Position numbers and translations under genes: made by a program. Of a stretch of 61,833 bases of DNA, positions 16,783-24,877 are shown piece after piece; the stretch's first letter is position 1; each line of letters starts with the position of its first letter. The stretch is taken from positions 1-61,833 of the IMG/VR virus record IMGVR_UViG_3300044616_001723, one strand, 5' to 3'. The notes beneath the pieces are model-generated. The model saw nothing but the letters and a program-made list of their open reading frames with translations, had not been told where the DNA came from and ran no database searches. The DNA is from a virus.

Positions 16783-17696
16783 TGGCCACCCTCGACAACC
16801 GCGCCGCAATGCCTTCCCGAGTCCAGATGTTTGGAAATGATGGCTTCGGCTTTCGCGCGATCTTCTTCCTCGAGTTCGACGCCAGGATGCGGCGTCCCGC
16901 CATCATGCAGCGCGATCGCGAGCGGGACGCCGCCGCACCCGACACACAAGCCGTCTTGGTCCACAGCCGGCGATGCGGAGCACGCGCAAGTCACGCACGA
17001 TCCGCACGGGCATCCTTGCAATTGGAACGTGATTGGTGGCAACCCGTCGTTCAGCCTTTGTATTTCTGCTGCATCCGGCGTATTGCCCAATCCCATCACG
17101 TAAACAACAGCGTAGCCATTCGCTTGTGATATCGCGCGAAGCTTGTTCAGGTTCTCGTTCATCACATATTCCAACGAAATGCCCATGGAGTCAGCCATCG
17201 AATCAACAAAAGCGAGAATCTTGCCGAGTTCTTCGACAATCGACTTTTGACGATTCTCTGTCAGAGCGCCATAATCATCACGGATCGCCTTCTTCATGTG
17301 CTCGGCAATGCGTCCGGCGTGAATGACGATTTTGCAACCGAATGCGAGAGCCAACGGCAAGTCGCTTGTCGCCATTCTGTGATTGGTATCGAGTGCCGAC
17401 ATGTGCACACCCAATTCGTCGCAAATTGCCGCGATGTACCACAATACATCACCAAGCTCTTGTATGGTGTTCAGTCGTTGCCACGGGTGCAACAGCAGCG
17501 TTTCGACGACCTCGGAAGATTCGCCAACAAGGCCAAAAAAGATCAAGTGCCCCGAACGCTTGTCCGGGAATCGAGCAAGTCGCGCCGATTCGAGCTGATA
17601 CGCGTCAAGCGCAAGCCGCAACCGGGTCAACTCGTTTTCCCCGTACTTTGCTTCGGGTCCGTTTTTCACCAGCATACTTTCCATCGTACGATTCAC
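16779..17696 (-). CDS. MazG-like nucleoside triphosphate pyrophosphohydrolase
   Basis: 305 residues. Residues about 50-100 carry the MazG signature: GLVGESSEVVETLL then QELGDVLWYIAAICDELGV, giving the E-x3-E and E-x2-D metal sites. A second helical region (GRIAEHMKKAIRDDYG...SIVEELGKILAFVDSMAD) looks like a partner half of the same fold. The C-terminus has a Cys-rich finger (GCPCGSCVTCACSAS...GLCVGCGG). It likely hydrolyses dNTPs or ppGpp. The start GTG 17696 overlaps the GIY-YIG gene. Confidence 0.78.
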   Translation of the reverse strand: MNRTMESMLVKNGPEAKYGENELTRLRLALDAYQLESARLARFPDKRSGHLIFFGLVGESSEVVETLLLHPWQRLNTIQELGDVLWYIAAICDELGVHMSALDTNHRMATSDLPLALAFGCKIVIHAGRIAEHMKKAIRDDYGALTENRQKSIVEELGKILAFVDSMADSMGISLEYVMNENLNKLRAISQANGYAVVYVMGLGNTPDAAEIQRLNDGLPPITFQLQGCPCGSCVTCACSASPAVDQDGLCVGCGGVPLAIALHDGGTPHPGVELEEEDRAKAEAIISKHLDSGRHCGAVVEGGQ

Positions 17697-17991
17697 CTTT
17701 CGATGCTTGTGGAGAGCACCGCGGGCACATCCGCGGTGTGCATTTCTTGTTCTTCAGCGACCGTTCAAAGATCCTCGATTCGCCTTCCCACGTTCGAGTC
17801 ACGGACCATCCGATCCCCGCTGCAATGAGGGCCGCGAGCAGCCTCGCGCCTTGTCCGAGGCGATGCTCGTTCAGGCGTCGATCGAGGTCCGAGGCCCATC
17901 CGAGGTAATGCCGAGCATGCGCCAAAGGACGTTCGAAGCAAAGCAGATAGACCGTCCCCGGTACGTTTTTCTGACCCTTGAACCTATCCAT
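17605..17991 (-). CDS. GIY-YIG family nuclease
   Basis: 128 residues. The GIY-YIG core appears as GTVYLLCFE (for GIY), then HARHYLGWASDL (for YIG), the catalytic Arg in DLDRRLNEHR and the ARLLAALIAAGI helix. A basic tail with a C-x2-C pair (MCPRCS) follows. Small stand-alone members occur in many phages. Overlaps the upstream coiled-coil gene by 8 nt and the downstream MazG gene by 92 nt. Free-standing homing or repair nuclease; target unknown. Confidence 0.75.
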   Translation of the reverse strand: MDRFKGQKNVPGTVYLLCFERPLAHARHYLGWASDLDRRLNEHRLGQGARLLAALIAAGIGWSVTRTWEGESRIFERSLKNKKCTPRMCPRCSPQASKGESYDGKYAGEKRTRSKVRGKRVDPVAACA

Positions 17992-18418
17992 GGGCTTCTA
18001 CCGCCTTTTCGCACCGTGTTGTCGAAGCGCAGCCGATGTCCCCTTTGACCTGCGTCTTCAATGCGTCGATCTCGCGCTGCATCCGTGCCGTCTTTGCCTT
18101 TTCTTCGGCAAGCTGCTGTTGCCATACTCGATTTTTATCGAGTTCATTCAATAGCCGCTCGTGCTCCCATCGAAGATCATTGCTTTGGCCATCGCTATGC
18201 TTGCGCAAAAATTCACAATTCTTTTCGGCGAGAGCAAGTTTTGCGAACACTTCGCGCAAGCCTTCCGCAGTGAGGGCTTCTGTCGACTTGTGATTATATG
18301 CGACAGCGACCAGCGCGATCGCGTTTTTTGCTTTTTCTGAAGCTTCGGGCCATGGCTGGATCATAAACCCAGCGGCCCGAAGCTCTTCCCACAATCGTTG
18401 TGCGTCCGATGTCATCAC
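17984..18418 (-). CDS. Coiled-coil hypothetical protein
   Basis: 144 residues. N-terminal globular part (ELRAAGFMIQPWP...) and a long C-terminal coiled coil (LLNELDKNRVWQQQLAEEKAKTARMQ, in part). Start overlaps the DUF4942 stop (ATGA-type). No family recognised. Confidence 0.6.
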   Translation of the reverse strand: MMTSDAQRLWEELRAAGFMIQPWPEASEKAKNAIALVAVAYNHKSTEALTAEGLREVFAKLALAEKNCEFLRKHSDGQSNDLRWEHERLLNELDKNRVWQQQLAEEKAKTARMQREIDALKTQVKGDIGCASTTRCEKAVEAHG

Positions 18419-19269
18419 GCCGCCTTCGCTTTTCCGCCCGCATTCTTGGCCAGGTTCTTCCCGCCTGCCCTTCGATTGAATTCGGCAAGCAGATCCGCCC
18501 TCAAGAATTCGATGTGCAGGTTTCCGTTTTTGTGCGCCTTGAAGCGGAAGTATTCGGTTTCTCCTGTCCCATCCGGAGACGCGTTGATCGCATCCTCCAG
18601 CTCGCTATTGTACCGCTTTCCCGCGGCGCCTTTGCCGTCAAGAGCCTTGAACACATTTTCCAACGTCCTGAGACGTTGTTGCGATCCGAATGCTCCATGG
18701 TCGAAGTCCACGCGAAACATGCCACGTCCAAGAAGACACGATCGAGTCACCATGCTTGGACGAATGACCTTGTTTCCCACCAGCTCTTGCTTGTTTGTCA
18801 CGTACTTCGCCATATACGAATCAGCTCGCGGTCGGAGCCAATTGAACACTTCCTCGATCAATTCGTCGACAAGTGCATGCAGTGCTTCCGGCGTAATAAA
18901 GTTCGCCGCTAATTGCGCCACGCTTTGCTCGTTCAGCTCCGGCATCTTGCCTTCATCGAGCAGCTTGCGGAGCTGCTCGGCCTTTGTCTCGCTCATGACC
19001 GGCCAAATTTCCAACCGATCAACGATATGTTTCCACGCGTCACGCTCCATGCGTGCAATGATATCGTCAGCAGAATCGAACCCGCGTCGATAGTAGCCTT
19101 CCAAAACGATATCGATGCCGGAATGCCCGCCAAGCTTAAAGCGCTCGTTCAATGCCAATTGCGCTGCATTGATGATGCCTACAGCAGTGCGGACATCGTC
19201 ACACGCCTTGTGAAAGACTTGGATCAAGTCGCGAACTGTGGACCTTTGGACAAGACCTTCGCTGCTCAT
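18415..19269 (-). CDS. DUF4942 family protein
   Basis: 284 residues. Pattern of DUF4942 proteins: helical N-terminal half, a central NFITPEALHALVDELIEEVFNWLRP region, then KVIRPSMV...LRTLENVFKALDG and the C-terminal TEYFRFKAHKNGNLHIEF with LRADLLAEFNR. These are common in phage early regions with unknown function. GAGGAACT precedes the ATG. Confidence 0.75.
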   Translation of the reverse strand: MSSEGLVQRSTVRDLIQVFHKACDDVRTAVGIINAAQLALNERFKLGGHSGIDIVLEGYYRRGFDSADDIIARMERDAWKHIVDRLEIWPVMSETKAEQLRKLLDEGKMPELNEQSVAQLAANFITPEALHALVDELIEEVFNWLRPRADSYMAKYVTNKQELVGNKVIRPSMVTRSCLLGRGMFRVDFDHGAFGSQQRLRTLENVFKALDGKGAAGKRYNSELEDAINASPDGTGETEYFRFKAHKNGNLHIEFLRADLLAEFNRRAGGKNLAKNAGGKAKAA

Positions 19270-19290
19270 AGTTCCTCGTATGAAAGTAAA

Positions 19291-19557
19291 TCAATGGCGA
19301 ACGACTCGCGTCCCCGCCGGTTCCCACCACACCGTCAAAACGCTCCGCGGAGAATCGATCGACCCGCCGTCGAGAGTGAGCAGCGACGCCGCAAGGCTGC
19401 CCTTGTGCCCATACCCGAACGATGCCGTCGAGAGACGGGCAAACGAATACCGATGCTCGATGCCATCCATTCCGGCCTCGAGCGCTGCGTCTACGGCAGC
19501 AATCACGGCCGCATCTTCAAGCCCTGGATTCGCAACGATGTCTTTCAATTCGATCAT
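19291..19557 (-). CDS. Hypothetical protein
   Basis: 88 residues (MIELKDIVANPGLED...). The ATG at 19557 is preceded by AAAGAGGG; a GTG at 19587 overlapping the previous stop is also possible. Acidic N-terminal half and a C-terminal strand-rich part. Second gene of the unit that starts at 19946. Confidence 0.6.
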   Translation of the reverse strand: MIELKDIVANPGLEDAAVIAAVDAALEAGMDGIEHRYSFARLSTASFGYGHKGSLAASLLTLDGGSIDSPRSVLTVWWEPAGTRVVRH

Positions 19558-19583
19558 GACAAGGCCCTCTTTCGTCGCTTCGT

Positions 19584-19946
19584 TCACGCCGCCAAACGAG
19601 CGGCAACGCCTGCACGGTATTCGCCGATCGTGATGTGCGTCTGGACTCGACTCGTGCGCGCCGTTCCCCATCGTCCGATTTCGTCTACCACCGCAACTTC
19701 GACGGCTTCGAGATCCGCGTCGGAAAGCTCCGGCCATTCGCCAGAATCGGCATTGCCTTCGCAGAACACGACGACGCCACCGAGCGCCACGGGAACCAAC
19801 AAGCCGGCAATCGACACGGGGATGAGCAGGCCAACCGGCCCGCGCCATTGCGCGCTTTCATCGCCGAAGTCGCGAACAGCCACCACCTGCGAAAGGTCCG
19901 CCACCACTTCGCCCGCGCTCGTCTTGACAACCACCGTCGTGTTCAT
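19584..19946 (-). CDS. Hypothetical protein with hydrophobic centre, leaderless start
   Basis: 120 residues, first gene after promoter A. The ATG lies 6 nt after the TATATA -10, so the mRNA probably has no leader. A hydrophobic stretch (VGLLIPVSIAGLLVPVALGGVVVF) may cross the membrane. The C-terminal half is acidic then helical. No family recognised. Confidence 0.65.
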   Translation of the reverse strand: MNTTVVVKTSAGEVVADLSQVVAVRDFGDESAQWRGPVGLLIPVSIAGLLVPVALGGVVVFCEGNADSGEWPELSDADLEAVEVAVVDEIGRWGTARTSRVQTHITIGEYRAGVAARLAA

Positions 19947-19952
19947 GCCCTA

Positions 19953-20009
19953 TATATAAACCAGGGCTTTCCCGAACGCAAGCGAAAAGTTCAAGTCTTT
20001 AGAACTTTT
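19953..20009 (-). promoter_or_regulatory. Promoter A with 25-bp palindromic operator
   Basis: Operator 19985-20009 (arms AAAAGTT/AACTTTT), then 3 nt, -35 TTGCGT (19981-19976), 17-nt spacer, -10 TATATA (19958-19953), 6 nt to the ATG. The TAA stop of the upstream gene lies inside the operator. One of nine copies. Confidence 0.82.
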
Positions 20010-20775
20010 TTTCTAGCTCGCCCCGAAGTCTGTTCGGGTACGTCGGGGCGTCCTTCGCGTCGATCGGGAACGCGCCGTCAGGCAAGGTTTGCATCGGCGA
20101 CGAACCCGATCCAACGCCTCGAAACCGAGTAAGATCAGGCTCGGGTGCGTCTGCGGCAAATGGATCGTATGGGTTGCGCATGTCGTCGGGAAGCATGCTC
20201 TCGACCGTTTGCGCGGGCTTTGTCGCCTTCTTGCTCTTGCGCTTTCGCTTGTTCTTCGGCGCGAGCTCCCTCGCGTAGAAGCTTGGCCACTCCGCTCGAG
20301 CGTTTCGCACCCGCCGATCATTCGGGCCCGCCGTTCCGATGATCCGGTCCTTCGAGACCGTCTTCGGCTGCCGGAAGTGCATCGGCCCCGCGCTCCATGC
20401 CACCACGTCAACGAACTCGCTGTACTCTTGGAGAACGACCGCCACCTGCGTCATGGACGCGCCAAAGCGAACGATGACCACCCGCCGGCCGCCAAACAGT
20501 TCGGCGCTCCTATCCCGCAAGTCCTGGACAGGATGCGGCATCGTGAGCGGCAGAAGCGCTTCCGGCTTCTTGCACGTCTGGCAATACCAGAATCGGATCC
20601 TTCGACCCGAGACCACCCGATCCTCATGCGACCATCCGAGGGTCACGGCTCGAGCTGCATCCGACCACTTCTCGCGGATTGTGCATCCTTCGCCGTGGCA
20701 TTGCAGCACGCGACGGCCTGCATCTAGATCGAGGTTTGCCCGCGCATACGCGAGCCGGTCTTTTTGTTGGCTCAT
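19999..20775 (-). CDS. Hypothetical zinc-binding, Lys-rich protein
   Basis: 258 residues. Two Cys pairs (CHGEGC; YCQTCKK) near 25-70 suggest a zinc ribbon. FGGRRVVIVRFGASMTQV is a conserved-looking strand pair. A basic patch (KNKRKRKSKKATK) may bind nucleic acid. The last codons and stop lie within operator A. Function unknown. Confidence 0.65.
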   Translation of the reverse strand: MSQQKDRLAYARANLDLDAGRRVLQCHGEGCTIREKWSDAARAVTLGWSHEDRVVSGRRIRFWYCQTCKKPEALLPLTMPHPVQDLRDRSAELFGGRRVVIVRFGASMTQVAVVLQEYSEFVDVVAWSAGPMHFRQPKTVSKDRIIGTAGPNDRRVRNARAEWPSFYARELAPKNKRKRKSKKATKPAQTVESMLPDDMRNPYDPFAADAPEPDLTRFRGVGSGSSPMQTLPDGAFPIDAKDAPTYPNRLRGELEKKF

Positions 20776-20777
20776 GC

Positions 20778-21104
20778 TCAGTACCCTTCAAATTGGCCTT
20801 CGGTGGATCCACCTGGGACCGCCAGCACATAACAAGTCATGCATGACGTAGCTTCTGGTCGATAGGTCGAAAGTCCAAGCACATCGTTGAACTTGTCCCT
20901 TTCCGCACCGCATAAAGCCGTTTCGCCATGACGCGGCCCAAGATGGCGAACGACGCACCTCGCACACGCGCACCATTTTTCATGCGGACCTTTGAGAAAG
21001 GTTTGCCTCGGTGCCTGACGCGACAAAGCCTGGTTGCTCCCATATTTCCAATCACCAAGGAATATGGTTTGGCCATCCGAGCGGCTTTGCCGGCTTCGAT
21101 TCAT
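20778..21104 (-). CDS. Hypothetical Cys-rich protein
   Basis: 108 residues. Cys spacing WCACARCVVRHLG...ALCGAERDKF...SCMTCY suggests one zinc site. The frame was chosen over an overlapping frame (20837-21076) because its Cys/His pattern is protein-like and its stop abuts the next ATG. The start overlaps the secreted-protein gene. Confidence 0.55.
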   Translation of the reverse strand: MNRSRQSRSDGQTIFLGDWKYGSNQALSRQAPRQTFLKGPHEKWCACARCVVRHLGPRHGETALCGAERDKFNDVLGLSTYRPEATSCMTCYVLAVPGGSTEGQFEGY

Positions 21105-21402
21105 TCCAGCATGCGCCCGTCATGTTCGAGTAATTGCGCGATTTCGCCCCCGCGAGATCGAACCGTTGCAAATGGATCTTGTGGACCTCATGCGCAAACA
21201 CGAGCGCCGAGGTGTCCGAATCGCCTGGCACTCCGCCCACTTCTGGCGTCGCGTGCCACTTTTCGGATCGCGTGCCGTTTTTCCAAACCGCGCTCCAATA
21301 AAGCGCCGACCTGCAAACCCAATACTTAGGCGGCACCCAATCGTCCGCCGACACTGATCGTGACACGAGTAGCACCGCCAAAACCAACAACACGCTTTTC
21401 AT
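21052..21402 (-). CDS. Secreted hypothetical protein
   Basis: 116 residues. A clear signal peptide, MKSVLLVLAVLLVSRSVSA, is followed by a predicted cleavage before DDW. The mature part has HEVHKIHLQRFDLAG and three Cys residues. The 5' end overlaps the SprT-like gene by 77 nt in another frame. Because it would be exported it may act in the periplasm, e.g. in lysis or exclusion. No enzyme motif apart from an H-E-V-H-K-I-H, which is not a canonical protease motif. Confidence 0.55.
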   Translation of the reverse strand: MKSVLLVLAVLLVSRSVSADDWVPPKYWVCRSALYWSAVWKNGTRSEKWHATPEVGGVPGDSDTSALVFAHEVHKIHLQRFDLAGAKSRNYSNMTGACWNESKPAKPLGWPNHIPW

Positions 21403-22141
21403 CGCCGCCCCCATTATCGTCATCGTCTTCGTCGTCCTGCATCTTGAACTCACCCGCGCATTCATCGCACGAGGCTTTGATGCCCTTTTTGCACCAGATG
21501 TTTTTCCCACACCCGCACGTGTGCTTCATCTTGCTCGGGTCTTTTTTCGGTTTCGGCGCTGAGGCATCGCCTAGAAGCCCAATCCCGGAGCGCCAAGGCA
21601 TCTTGAATTCGTCCGGCATTTCATTCCAAGCCCGTGCGAATGCGCCTCCATCGAGAACGTAGTGGGTCATGTTTTTGCCCGTTCGACGGCCGCCCGGTGC
21701 GCCCGTAGACGACGGCATGAGCCCAATCGTCTCCATCTTCGTTCCCCATTCTTTGTTGTGGTAACCCCTCGATCCTTTCTTCTTTCCCAGCACTTCTTGC
21801 CAAAGGTGCACCATTTCGTGCACCAGCGTCGAAGCTACCGCCCGCGCATCACGCCCAAAGTGGTCCGGATTCAGGCTGATCTCGTGCGTTTTCATCGTGG
21901 CGTCTTTGCCTTGTTCCTCGGTTGTTCCACCGAGATTCCAACGCTCCGGCGCGAAAAACCCGTAGCTCTTCGCGTGCCTGCTCATATTGAGCATGATGTG
22001 CGGAAGTTCGCCGTCGAATAGCTTCGCGTTAAAAAAGCGAAACTGCGACCATAACGCGGTGAATTGTTCACGCGTCGGTTCACGGCTTGTGGTGGTGGCG
22101 GATGTGGTGGGTGATTCCGTCTTCGTGGTGGCTGAAGCCAT
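21326..22141 (-). CDS. SprT-like zinc metalloprotease
   Basis: 271 residues. SprT-like pattern: FNAKLFDGELPHIMLNMSR at about 35-55, active site STLVHEMVHLWQ (H-E-x2-H) near 100, and a third metal ligand in the GYHNKEWGTKM region. The C-terminal zinc ribbon HTCGCGKNIWC...CDECAG is as in SprT/Spartan-type proteins. An acidic tail follows. The start at 22141 was chosen because promoter B places its -10 seven nt upstream. Spartan relatives cut DNA-protein crosslinks; the substrate here is unknown. Confidence 0.78.
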   Translation of the reverse strand: MASATTKTESPTTSATTTSREPTREQFTALWSQFRFFNAKLFDGELPHIMLNMSRHAKSYGFFAPERWNLGGTTEEQGKDATMKTHEISLNPDHFGRDARAVASTLVHEMVHLWQEVLGKKKGSRGYHNKEWGTKMETIGLMPSSTGAPGGRRTGKNMTHYVLDGGAFARAWNEMPDEFKMPWRSGIGLLGDASAPKPKKDPSKMKHTCGCGKNIWCKKGIKASCDECAGEFKMQDDEDDDDNGGGDEKRVVGFGGATRVTISVGGRLGAA

Positions 22142-22148
22142 ACGGACG

Positions 22149-22205
22149 GTTCTAGTCGAAGTTTCCTTCGTACGCAAGAAAAAAGTTCAAGACGTTGAAA
22201 CTTTT
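22149..22205 (-). promoter_or_regulatory. Promoter B with 25-bp palindromic operator
   Basis: Operator 22181-22205, 3 nt, -35 TTGCGT (22177-22172), 17-nt spacer, -10 TAGAAC (22154-22149), 7 nt to the ATG of the SprT-like gene. The last codons of the upstream HAD gene (stop 22187) fall within the operator. Confidence 0.8.
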
Positions 22206-22966
22206 ACTGCGTCCGGTCGCTGTGCGCGAGGAGGCACATATTTCATTGGTGCTTCATACGGAACGTGAAACCACCACTTCCCGCGACACGTGTCGCATTG
22301 CTCCGCGAAAAAAGCCGAACCATCCGCACAAATGCGCGGACGCAGTCTTCCGTCACGGCAACGCGGACAAATGCCAAGGTCGAACCGCATCATGAGCAAG
22401 TCGGAGCTTCCGTCGTCCACTGGAACCCACGCCGGGCCGATGTTCGCTTGCACCCGCTGAAGCAACCATGTCGTCCACTCGTGCTTGGTCTTTCCGCAGA
22501 AATCCCATGCCCATTGAAAATTGATGCCGGCGGCTTCCGCAGCAAGCCGATCCGTATCGAGATCCCCGACAAACGTTGTCTCGTTCGGGCCGATCCCATA
22601 GTTCTCCATGATGGCCAAGAGCATCGCCGGGGCAGGCTTGCGACATTTGCAATTTTCTGCCGGGTCGTGTGGGCAATACCAGATTGCGCGATGTTCGACG
22701 TTTTCGTATGCGTGTGGCGGCAGCACCTCTTGCGCGCATTCGAGCAGCATTCGCCACGCCGTCATGCTCGAAAGACATCCTTTTGCTATGCCAGCCTGAT
22801 TGCTCGCAATGCCAAACCGCGTATCTCTCCAGTCCACTGCCGCAAGGGCGTCTTTCGCCCACGGGATGATCTCCCATTCTCCATTGCCGTTTGGACAACC
22901 TTGATCCGGAACGGTGCACCTTCGGAGCGTTGCGTCAGCGTCAAAAATCAGGAGCTTCCTGGTCAT
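22187..22966 (-). CDS. HAD-family phosphatase with zinc ribbon
   Basis: 259 residues. HAD motifs: FDADATLR (DxDx[TV], nucleophile region), FGIASNQAGIAKG (motif II), CKCRKPAPAML with the motif III Lys, and FVGDLDTDRLAAEAAG (motif IV). The layout and Cys cluster (CPHDPAENCKC) resemble GmhB/histidinol-phosphatase-type enzymes and the 3'-phosphatase part of polynucleotide kinases. The C-terminus adds a zinc ribbon (CPRCRDG...QCDTCRG). Could dephosphorylate nucleotides or nucleic acid ends. The start overlaps the previous stop (ATGA). Confidence 0.75.
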   Translation of the reverse strand: MTRKLLIFDADATLRRCTVPDQGCPNGNGEWEIIPWAKDALAAVDWRDTRFGIASNQAGIAKGCLSSMTAWRMLLECAQEVLPPHAYENVEHRAIWYCPHDPAENCKCRKPAPAMLLAIMENYGIGPNETTFVGDLDTDRLAAEAAGINFQWAWDFCGKTKHEWTTWLLQRVQANIGPAWVPVDDGSSDLLMMRFDLGICPRCRDGRLRPRICADGSAFFAEQCDTCRGKWWFHVPYEAPMKYVPPRAQRPDAVKVSTS

Positions 22967-23292
22967 CGTTGCGCCTCGTTTTCTTGTGTCGATTTTGCTT
23001 GACTTCGCATTATGCCGAGCAAGTAGCGGACTTGCGCGAGGTCGATGTTTGTCTCTTTCGTCGATTCAGGCCCAACCCGATCGAACCCTTCGTGTGCTCG
23101 TTCTGCTGCATCTTTGATCCACTGCGGAGGCTCCCACTTGTCCGACGTGAGCACTCCCATAGCTTCGAGCCTTCTACCGAGCGCGTCCGCATCGTACGTG
23201 CTCGGATCGACCTCGAGCCAATGCACGAGTCCTTCGATCGCTTCGGCGAGAATGAGCAGGCTTTCCGCGGTTACTTTGGCCATTACATTCAC
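22963..23292 (-). CDS. Hypothetical helical protein
   Basis: 109 residues, helical throughout; contains WEPPQWIKDAAERAHEGFD. GTG start within a GTGA overlap with the upstream gene. No family recognised. Confidence 0.6.
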   Translation of the reverse strand: MNVMAKVTAESLLILAEAIEGLVHWLEVDPSTYDADALGRRLEAMGVLTSDKWEPPQWIKDAAERAHEGFDRVGPESTKETNIDLAQVRYLLGIMRSQAKSTQENEAQR

Positions 23293-23975
23293 CCCTCACC
23301 GATCGAATTGATGGCATTGAGTTCTTCGACTTCAGGCTTGTCTTTTCGACAGCCCATTGTGAACGCCACCGGATCGCCTTTGAACCAAGCTACTGCGCAC
23401 GACCATGTTTTTGATACGGTCCACTGCACCTTGCCAAACGCCCGCTCGATTCTTTCGATTTGCGCACGAACCACGTGCACCTTTGTACCCGATACGCCGT
23501 AGAAAAGACGGTACGTCAGTTCGTAGCATCCGGGCCGCAATGGGCATTCCCACGATGCATGGTGCATCGGGCAAGAGCACGGCTCGCACGGGCCTACGTG
23601 GGCATACCCGCCGCTTAGATCGCAATCGGGATCAATGCAGCACGACGCGCCCGGAGCTTGCCGGCGAAAGACCACTTCGGGGCGCGAGTGATGCTCGCCA
23701 GATGGATCGAGAACTTCCTCGGTGGCATCTGCCGCGACAGATCGAAGCATTGCGCCGCGCACGGCCAAGCCCGGAAACTTCACGGGGTCCGTTTTTGCAG
23801 CAGCTTCCGCGTCATCACGCGCGTAGTCTTCGAGGTGCCCCGTATGCGCATCGGCGACGATCGCGAAGTGCGCAGACGTTATGCACCCAAAGACAAGGTA
23901 TAAACGCCCGAAGGCGACGGCCGACGTGTGTTCGGTGCCGTCGCCTTCGACGAAGCAGCGATCTTTGCAGGTCAT
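23289..23975 (-). CDS. Hypothetical Cys-rich protein
   Basis: 228 residues. Residues about 110-150 hold a dense Cys/His cluster (SCCIDPDCDLSGGY; PCEPCSCPMHH; CPLRPGC) that would bind two zinc ions. The C-terminal part resembles a small alpha/beta module (VHVVRAQIERIERAFGKVQW). Between the coiled-coil gene and the HAD operon. Function unknown. Confidence 0.6.
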   Translation of the reverse strand: MTCKDRCFVEGDGTEHTSAVAFGRLYLVFGCITSAHFAIVADAHTGHLEDYARDDAEAAAKTDPVKFPGLAVRGAMLRSVAADATEEVLDPSGEHHSRPEVVFRRQAPGASCCIDPDCDLSGGYAHVGPCEPCSCPMHHASWECPLRPGCYELTYRLFYGVSGTKVHVVRAQIERIERAFGKVQWTVSKTWSCAVAWFKGDPVAFTMGCRKDKPEVEELNAINSIGEG

Positions 23976-23976
23976 T

Positions 23977-24522
23977 TCAGGCCGTCTTGCGGCGAATAGG
24001 AATGATGGGGGCGACGTCCGATGCGGGCGCAGCAGCTTCCGCCACGATCAATTCGATCTTGACCTTCGCCGTTTGCTCTTCTTCGATTCGGGCCGCCATG
24101 ACCAGAGCCAAGGTCTCGGCGGGCAATCCAAGCTCGATACGGTGCTGCAATCGCTCGGCATCGACGCTGTACGTCAGCACATCATCGGCCAATTCTTCGG
24201 GCCATTTCTCCAGCGCCATTTCCGAGTTATACGAAATCTTCGGCTTGGTTCCGCTTACAGACACCTTGATCGACTCGTTCTCGAAGACGATGACGTTCTC
24301 GCCCACTTCTGCCTTGGCACGCGCGGCTTCCTTCAACTTTTCTTCGAGTCCTTTCCGCTCTTTGGCGGATTGGGCCAAGTTCGCCTTGATTTGCTTCAAG
24401 CGGTCAACGCCGTAATGGGCTTGCAAAACAACCTCGATGCCTTCGAGGATGTCGCGCTCTTGCTTGGCAAGCGCCACGATTTGCGATGAGAGTGACTGAA
24501 TGGTCGACTTGGGATTGCTCAT
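23977..24522 (-). CDS. Coiled-coil protein, possibly Gp157-like
   Basis: 181 residues: N-terminal coiled coil (LKQIKANLAQSAKERKGLEE) followed by a beta segment (VIVFENESIKVSVSGTKPK) in an arrangement that recalls phage Gp157 proteins. First gene after promoter C, with a leader of about 35 nt and TAGGAG before the ATG. Family assignment is tentative. Confidence 0.6.
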   Translation of the reverse strand: MSNPKSTIQSLSSQIVALAKQERDILEGIEVVLQAHYGVDRLKQIKANLAQSAKERKGLEEKLKEAARAKAEVGENVIVFENESIKVSVSGTKPKISYNSEMALEKWPEELADDVLTYSVDAERLQHRIELGLPAETLALVMAARIEEEQTAKVKIELIVAEAAAPASDVAPIIPIRRKTA

Positions 24523-24562
24523 GGTCGGATCTCCTATGGCGTCGCGCGCCGATGACTTCCTA

Positions 24563-24619
24563 TATCTACACCCTCTCAGACGAGAGTGCAAGAGAAAAGT
24601 TCTAAAGACTTGAACTTTT
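24563..24619 (-). promoter_or_regulatory. Promoter C with 25-bp palindromic operator
   Basis: Operator 24595-24619, 3 nt, -35 TTGCAC (24591-24586), 17-nt spacer, -10 TAGATA (24568-24563). Transcription should start about 24556 and the gene has a normal ribosome site, unlike the leaderless copies. Confidence 0.8.
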
Positions 24620-24622
24620 TTT

Positions 24623-24877
24623 CTAGGTCGGTCCCGTGAACCTGAACCGGACACCTTGTCCGCTCTGAGAGGACACCTTGTCCTCGCTGAAACCAATGAA
24701 ACGGCTTGCTCTCGTGATGCGGTGTGCGCGCTCAATGCATGGCGTGCAGCAGTTGATCCCGCCCTTGCCGTGGCGCTCTCGCATCGCCGTCACGAGCCGT
24801 TCGGGCAGACCATCATCCGGCCACTCATGGATCTCGCACGGGCCCTCGGATGCCTTGAAATGAATCTTGTCTTTCAT
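24623..24877 (-). CDS. Hypothetical protein carrying iteron-like DNA in its 3' end
   Basis: 84 residues (MKDKIHFKASEGPCEIHEW...). ATGA overlap upstream; the TAG stop directly abuts operator C. C-terminal residues EDKVSSQSGQGVRF are encoded by DNA shared with the repeat block in the initiator gene. A Cys pair (NCCTPC) is present. No family recognised. Confidence 0.6.
   Translation of the reverse strand: MKDKIHFKASEGPCEIHEWPDDGLPERLVTAMRERHGKGGINCCTPCIERAHRITRASRFIGFSEDKVSSQSGQGVRFRFTGPT
24650..24692. repeat. GGACA/TGTCC repeats similar to those in the initiator gene
   Basis: Two GGACACCTTGTCC near-palindromes flank CGCTCTGAGA, matching the 48566-48689 repeats over TTGTCCGCTCTGAG. It may be a second binding site for the initiator. 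Confidence 0.6.

Noticed and set aside
19985-20009. 25-bp palindrome read as an intrinsic terminator
   Set aside because: The stem is A/T-rich with few G-C pairs, the T-run is part of the arm, and the fixed -35/-10 spacing downstream fits an operator better. A minor terminator effect is not excluded.
20837-21076. 79-codon minus frame overlapping 20778-21104
   Set aside because: Lacks the zinc-site pattern and the tight junction with the next gene that support the chosen frame.
21052-21402. Metalloprotease based on HEVHKIH
   Set aside because: Spacing does not match H-E-x2-H and no third ligand context is visible.
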